Source: Anastatus disparis
Lineage: Eukaryota > Arthropoda > Insecta > Hymenoptera > Eupelmidae
Length of the DNA stretch: 64,000 nt
Direction of reading: 5' to 3'
Assembly: GCA_017163975.1 (NCBI GenBank)
Contig: JAFFSR010000015.1
Span: forward strand, 1,618,501-1,682,500
The number at the start of each line of letters is the position of its first letter. Position 1 is the first letter of the stretch. This document shows positions 63,721 to 64,000 of this stretch, one piece after another. The position numbers and the translations under genes were made by a program. The notes under the pieces are model-generated. The model did no database searches. It was not told where the DNA came from and saw nothing but the letters and a program-made list of their open reading frames with translations.

Positions 63721-64000
63721 TTAAGAGCATGACGAAGCTGTCCGCCTTCTAATAATATTTCCAATCTTAACTTATGAATAAACGATGCGTTTAATTGAGT
63801 TTTTTTGCTATAAAGAAAAAATTTGTAAGATTAAACTCTAGTGCGGACAACTCAAGAAAACCACCAAAATATTATACATACAAAGTTATAATAAAAACTT
63901 TCAATATATCGTATTTTAAGGTTAGGTTTGTCGAGTTTGATATCTAATTTCCAATCAAATCTCATAAAAAAATAACAAGTCCGAATGATTTTTTATTTTA

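Overview
The window is strongly AT-rich, repeat-dense eukaryotic DNA, most likely from an insect or another arthropod. The evidence is Ty3/gypsy, Helitron and jockey/CR1-like retroelement remains, many foldback (MITE-like) elements, TA microsatellites, and arthropod-type promoters (TATA plus a TCAGT initiator about 30 bp downstream). I see no host protein-coding gene. No species call is made.

The centrepiece is one complete Polinton/Maverick (adintovirus-type, endogenous dsDNA virus-like) element at 5474-26755 (21,282 bp). It starts AGTAGATAAG and ends CTTATCTACT, has perfect 109-bp terminal inverted repeats, and is flanked by a 6-bp target duplication (AATAAA at 5468-5473 and 26756-26761). 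The core genes are open: protein-primed DNA polymerase B (12363-16433), retrovirus-like integrase with chromodomain (17897-18820), A32/FtsK-type packaging ATPase (20212-20916), adenain-type protease (21012-22205), penton-like minor capsid (22249-22935) and double-jelly-roll major capsid (23131-24360). These point to a recent insertion.

Accessory genes are unusual. The protease is fused behind a phospholipase-A2-like domain and a basic/hydrophobic core segment. A phage-fibre-like coiled-coil protein overlaps the integrase start. A BIR-RING inhibitor-of-apoptosis gene is broken by two apparent frameshifts. There are three copies of a Cys/His-tailed family (one decayed), two copies of a small possible OB-fold protein, an acidic nuclear-looking protein, and a 53-residue protein with an N-myristoylation signal. 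Most genes carry their own TATA box, often inside the last codons of the gene upstream. A ~50-bp promoter module occurs three times. The left 6 kb (5.6-11.4 kb) holds almost no genes but many hairpins, some with compensatory stem changes.

Left flank (1-5473): gypsy RT and protease fragments, a ~385-bp satellite, a 1.36-kb foldback and a GGAAGCTTCC-rich repeat. Right flank (26762-64000): a duplicated ~1.4-kb repeat; foldback elements (TA- and TTAA-flanked); two large palindromic-motif repeats (30.3-32.1 and 39.8-41.8 kb); a Helitron helicase relic (44.15-45.65 kb); GACGGA minisatellite; a 1.2-kb foldback with tRNA-like sequence in each arm; a 5.1-kb giant palindrome (49550-54657) made of ~129-bp tandem units; and a LINE relic (59.0-61.9 kb).
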